Source of the DNA: SZUA-592 sp041556555
GTDB lineage: Bacteria > Pseudomonadota > Gammaproteobacteria > Eutrophobiales > Eutrophobiaceae
Direction: 5' to 3'
NCBI GenBank assembly: GCA_041556555.1
Contig: JBFFIE010000004.1
Coordinates: forward strand, 1-64,000
Length of the DNA stretch: 64,000 bases
The translations under genes were made by a program, and so were the position numbers. The notes beneath the pieces are model-generated. The model ran no database searches and was not told the DNA's origin. It saw nothing but the letters and a program-made list of their open reading frames with translations. Shown piece by piece: positions 61,324-64,000 of this stretch (position 1 is its first letter; each line of letters opens with the position of its first letter).

Positions 61324-63354
61324 ATGGTCAGCAATCCCCACCAGGCGAGTGTGCTTCACTCCCTGGACACCCTGGACATCAAGAAAAACCACCTCAATCC
61401 CGCCAGGGAGGCCTGGGAGCATTTCGTGAAAACCGGCGAGTTCCTGCAACGTTCGCCCCGGGCGGTGATCTGTCAGAGCTGGATGAAGAGCTGGGAGCAG
61501 GGGATCAATCCGCATCAGGAGCGGGCAACGACTGTCCTGACCCTGGAAGAAATTGAGTCTAAGTTGCGCGGGGAGCAGCTGGGACAGGCCAGTGTACCCT
61601 TGATGCAGAACCTGGTCCGAACCTTTGCTGGCTCAAAACATGTCATGGTACTTGCCAATTCTGAGGGCCATATACTCCATTCTGTCGGCCACCGCGAAAT
61701 CCAGTACCACCTGGACAAGATCAATTTCATGCCGGGTGGTCACTGGGCGGCAGATGAGGTTGGCCCCAATGGGGTGGGCACACCGCTGCAACTGGGCAAG
61801 CCGGAGGCCATTCTGGGGCCGGAACATTTTTGCCAGGCGTGGCAACCCTGGGTTTGCTATGGTGCGCCGATCTTCGATGCGAATGGCGAGAAATTGCTAG
61901 GCGTAATCGATATCACCGGTCCAATTGAGAAGGCCAGTCATGAAACCATGTTATTGACGATCTCCGTGGCCCAGTCCATCCAGCAGAGTATCGTAGTCCT
62001 CAATTATCATCGTCGGGAAAAGCTTCGCGCCCTGGCCCGGGATGTGAGTAAGCGTTGGCAGTCCGATGCCCTTATGCTGATCGATGAAGATGGTTATATC
62101 CTTGATTACAACGCCAGTATTAACCGTTACTTCGATGACCGGGCCCAGGGTTTGATCGGCATGCCCCTGACGACTCTGCTACCGGGCATCTGGGAACTGG
62201 TACATACCCGGATATTCAAAAAGTCTTACGGGCAGATAGATATAGATATCAGAAATGATATCGGCATAAATCGCCCTGTGCAGATTCACATAGAACCGAT
62301 CGTCAGTGACGGCGAGCCCCTGGGTGCGATCCTGATTATCACCGGTAATACCGCGGCGAAAAAGAACCAACCTGAACAAAAGCCTGAACCCCGTACGAAA
62401 TACACGTTTGATAATATTCTCGGCAGCTCCGATACCCTGCGAAAAACGATTACCCTGGCGCGGGCCGCAGCTCTGGATCCATTGGAAAACAATGTACTGC
62501 TGGTCGGTGAGACCGGCACCGGCAAGGAGTTAATTGCCCACTCTATTCATGCGGAAAGCAGCCGCAGTAGCGGACCATTTGTCACCGTAAATTGCGGGGC
62601 CATTCCACATGAACTGATTGAAAGTGAATTATTTGGCTATGTCGCCGGTGCCTTTACCGGTGCCCGCAGGGAAGGGAAACCCGGGAAATTTGAGTCCGCC
62701 CAGGGCGGCACCCTGTTTCTGGATGAAATCGACTCCCTCGATATTGGTATGCAGGCCAAATTCCTTCGGGTACTGGACCAGAATGAGATTAACCGTCTGG
62801 GCAGCAATCAAGTCACACCCATCAATGTCCGTATCATCTCCGCCGCAGGCAGGGATGTTTACCCCGGGATCGAAGAAGGAAAGTTTCGTCTGGATCTTTA
62901 CCATCGACTTGGCGTCATCGAAATACCCATCCCGCCCCTGCGCCAGCGTGATGGAGATGTCATAGAACTGGCCAATATCTTTCTGGAAAAAGAATGCAGG
63001 TTTGCTAACCGCCCCCCCCTGAAACTATCGAAAGAAACCCGGGCCATCATGCTGTCCTATAACTGGCCGGGGAATGTGCGTGAACTCTATAACCTGTGTC
63101 TCAGGTGGGTACTGACCGTCAACCAGAACTGCATTGGCCCGGATTGCTTGCAGGACAAGATCCGGTTTTACCAGAACAAGGAATTGTTGACCCTGGGTCT
63201 GGTTGGGAAAAAGGACCTGCAGGCCATCAATGATGAATTGATCACCCGGACACTGGAATCAACCGGTGGCAACGTTTCAAAGGCCGCAGAGATCCTGGGA
63301 ATCAACCGGGCCACTATCTACCGGCGCATGAAAAACAGGCGTCAGCATGATTAA
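61324..63354 (+). CDS. AcoR-like sigma-54-dependent transcriptional activator
   Basis: A 676-residue enhancer-binding protein. The N-terminal GAF-like sensor (about 60-225, with NFMPGGHWAADEVGPNGVGT and VCYGAPIFDANGEKLLGVID) is followed by a PAS domain (about 240-340), a sigma-54-interacting AAA+ domain (about 360-600; GETGTGKELIAHSIH; GAFTGARREG; GGTLFLDEID) and a Fis-type HTH at the end (GGNVSKAAEILGINRATIYRRM). The GAFTGA loop shows it contacts sigma-54. AcoR regulators respond to acetoin or short-chain alcohols and aldehydes. acs follows in the same direction. Confidence 0.95.
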   Translation: MVSNPHQASVLHSLDTLDIKKNHLNPAREAWEHFVKTGEFLQRSPRAVICQSWMKSWEQGINPHQERATTVLTLEEIESKLRGEQLGQASVPLMQNLVRTFAGSKHVMVLANSEGHILHSVGHREIQYHLDKINFMPGGHWAADEVGPNGVGTPLQLGKPEAILGPEHFCQAWQPWVCYGAPIFDANGEKLLGVIDITGPIEKASHETMLLTISVAQSIQQSIVVLNYHRREKLRALARDVSKRWQSDALMLIDEDGYILDYNASINRYFDDRAQGLIGMPLTTLLPGIWELVHTRIFKKSYGQIDIDIRNDIGINRPVQIHIEPIVSDGEPLGAILIITGNTAAKKNQPEQKPEPRTKYTFDNILGSSDTLRKTITLARAAALDPLENNVLLVGETGTGKELIAHSIHAESSRSSGPFVTVNCGAIPHELIESELFGYVAGAFTGARREGKPGKFESAQGGTLFLDEIDSLDIGMQAKFLRVLDQNEINRLGSNQVTPINVRIISAAGRDVYPGIEEGKFRLDLYHRLGVIEIPIPPLRQRDGDVIELANIFLEKECRFANRPPLKLSKETRAIMLSYNWPGNVRELYNLCLRWVLTVNQNCIGPDCLQDKIRFYQNKELLTLGLVGKKDLQAINDELITRTLESTGGNVSKAAEILGINRATIYRRMKNRRQHD

Positions 63355-63357
63355 TAC

Positions 63358-63384
63358 TGCGACAGTTTTGTTGCATACCGCAAC
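63358..63384 (+). promoter_or_regulatory. Candidate regulator-binding elements before acs
   Basis: TGCGACA (63358-63364), TTTTGTTGC (63366-63374) and GCAAC (63380-63384), the last two forming GTTGC-N5-GCAAC. They match the elements before the upstream regulator gene. They lie about 265-290 bp before acs, a distance suited to an upstream activating site for a sigma-54 activator. Confidence 0.45.
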
Positions 63385-63468
63385 ATTGATGAGCACGCTG
63401 ATTTTTTTGTTAGATGATGGGTAATCAATGCAATGCCACCCGGGCCTGTCAGGTAAGCCGTAGTTCAA

Positions 63469-63497
63469 TTTAAATGCATTCAGGTTCGTAATATAAT
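63469..63497 (+). promoter_or_regulatory. Candidate promoter of acs
   Basis: TTTAAA (63469-63474), a 17-bp spacer and TATAAT (63492-63497). The -10 is perfect and the -35 weak. No GG-N10-GC sigma-54 core was found between the regulator and acs, so sigma-70 use or a poorly conserved -24/-12 element remains open. A 6-bp hairpin (63544-63562) follows in the leader. Confidence 0.35.
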
Positions 63498-63647
63498 GTG
63501 AGCGGCTCTGAGTGTGGCAAAGATAATTTTAATAAATAAAGCCCGGCTTTCCTTTCAAGCCGAATAACAATATTTTCAATCAATTAATAACACGGTGACG
63601 GACTGTTTGAGTCCTTTCCTGTATGAGATGACATTAGGAGGCTACAG

Positions 63648-64000
63648 ATGACCGATATAAAAACCTATCCCGTGCCCGCTGCAATTGCCAAAAAGGCGCA
63701 TATCAACAGTGAGCAGTACAAGGAAATGTATGATCGCTCGCTGAATGATGCCGATAACTTCTGGGCAGAGCAGGCTGAAGAATTTCTGAGTTGGTCGAAG
63801 AAATGGGACAAGGTTCAGGACTGGAGTTTTGACGAAAAGGATCTTCATATTGAATGGTTCCGTGGTGGAAAACTGAATGTCTCTTACAATTGCCTGGATC
63901 GGCATCTTGAAAAACGTGGCGATCAGGTTGCTATCATCTGGGAGGGTGATGATCCCAAGGAAGACAAGCAGATCACCTATCGTGAATTACACGAGCAGGT
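63648..64000 (+). CDS. acs: Acetyl-CoA synthetase, N-terminal part (3' truncated by window)
   Basis: The first 117 residues of an AMP-forming acetyl-CoA synthetase (about 650 in full). The visible part (NSEQYKEMYDRSLNDADNFW, ...LNVSYNCLDRHLEKRGDQVA, ITYRELHEQV) is the ACS N-terminal signature. TAGGAGG lies 7 bases before the ATG. It activates acetate for the TCA or glyoxylate cycle; preceded by an AcoR-like regulator, so control by a sigma-54 activator is likely. Confidence 0.95.
   Translation, partial: MTDIKTYPVPAAIAKKAHINSEQYKEMYDRSLNDADNFWAEQAEEFLSWSKKWDKVQDWSFDEKDLHIEWFRGGKLNVSYNCLDRHLEKRGDQVAIIWEGDDPKEDKQITYRELHEQ

Noticed and set aside
63355..63647. Sigma-54 promoter core before acs
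   Set aside because: I searched for GG-N10-GC with TGGC/TTGC words and found only TGGCA (63514-63518) without a partner at the right distance.

Overview
The window is about 64 kb of a free-living, probably aquatic or marine gammaproteobacterial chromosome. The evidence is the FabA/FabB pair for unsaturated fatty acids, the metG-rnf and apbC-dcd neighbourhoods, TtcA, YajQ, SrkA, TypA, and above all a complete proteobacterial dedicated sortase system, a Gram-negative system found mainly in marine lineages. Genes are densely packed in short operons that change strand often. I see no insertion sequence, prophage, CRISPR array or rRNA. One tRNA gene, tRNA-Ser(CGA), is present.

Layout. 1-3.6 kb: the 3' end of ttcA, an M50 protease, a DUF1269-like membrane protein, a secreted Sel1-repeat protein and an MscS channel. 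3.7-10.2 kb: the dedicated sortase system, with the sortase, its VIT/vWA target and the OmpA-like PdsO on the minus strand, and the response regulator PdsR and kinase PdsS on the plus strand. They diverge from a promoter region holding a perfect 8+8 bp inverted repeat. 10.2-14.2 kb: a membrane protein, then a large protein with two cyclic-nucleotide-binding domains, a rhodanese domain and a long coiled coil, followed by a formaldehyde-activating-enzyme (Fae) homologue without the family's active-site histidine. 14.2-17.0 kb: yajQ, a DUF3301 protein, apbE, an endonuclease I and tRNA-Ser. 17.1-20.7 kb: a second Sel1 protein, srkA and a receiver-EAL phosphodiesterase. 21-28 kb: metG-rnfABCDG-DUF484. 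This Rnf cluster has no rnfE, and its RnfA has lost both cysteines that normally hold the intramembrane [2Fe-2S] cluster. 28-34 kb: apbC, dcd, cysG, a YajG-like lipoprotein, a diguanylate cyclase, msrB and egtD. 34.4-43 kb: an AddB/AddA-like helicase-nuclease pair, a small membrane protein, a frameshifted methyltransferase, a pilin-like protein and a CDF transporter. 43-49.4 kb: housekeeping and repair genes including slyD, a NYN-domain protein, tag, arfB and two GNAT enzymes. 49.4-58.7 kb: typA, a DASS transporter, an orphan TupA-type binding protein, a CPA1 antiporter, two exported proteins, fabB and fabA. 59-64 kb: ispG, a yqaE gene, a DUF4197 protein, an AcoR-like sigma-54 activator and the start of acs.

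How the genes may work together. ApbE flavinylates RnfD/RnfG-type subunits, so its presence fits the Rnf cluster about 6 kb away. A c-di-GMP theme recurs in a GGDEF enzyme with an inhibitory site, a receiver-EAL enzyme and YajQ. MsrB and EgtD form a possible oxidative-stress pair. The AcoR-like activator shares TTGTTGC/GCGACAA-type elements with the region before acs, which suggests that it controls itself and acetate activation. The observations I rate highest are the rnfE-less Rnf cluster with cysteine-less RnfA, the complete sortase system with an LPQTA signal and a candidate operator, and the CNB-rhodanese-coiled-coil gene paired with the non-canonical Fae homologue.
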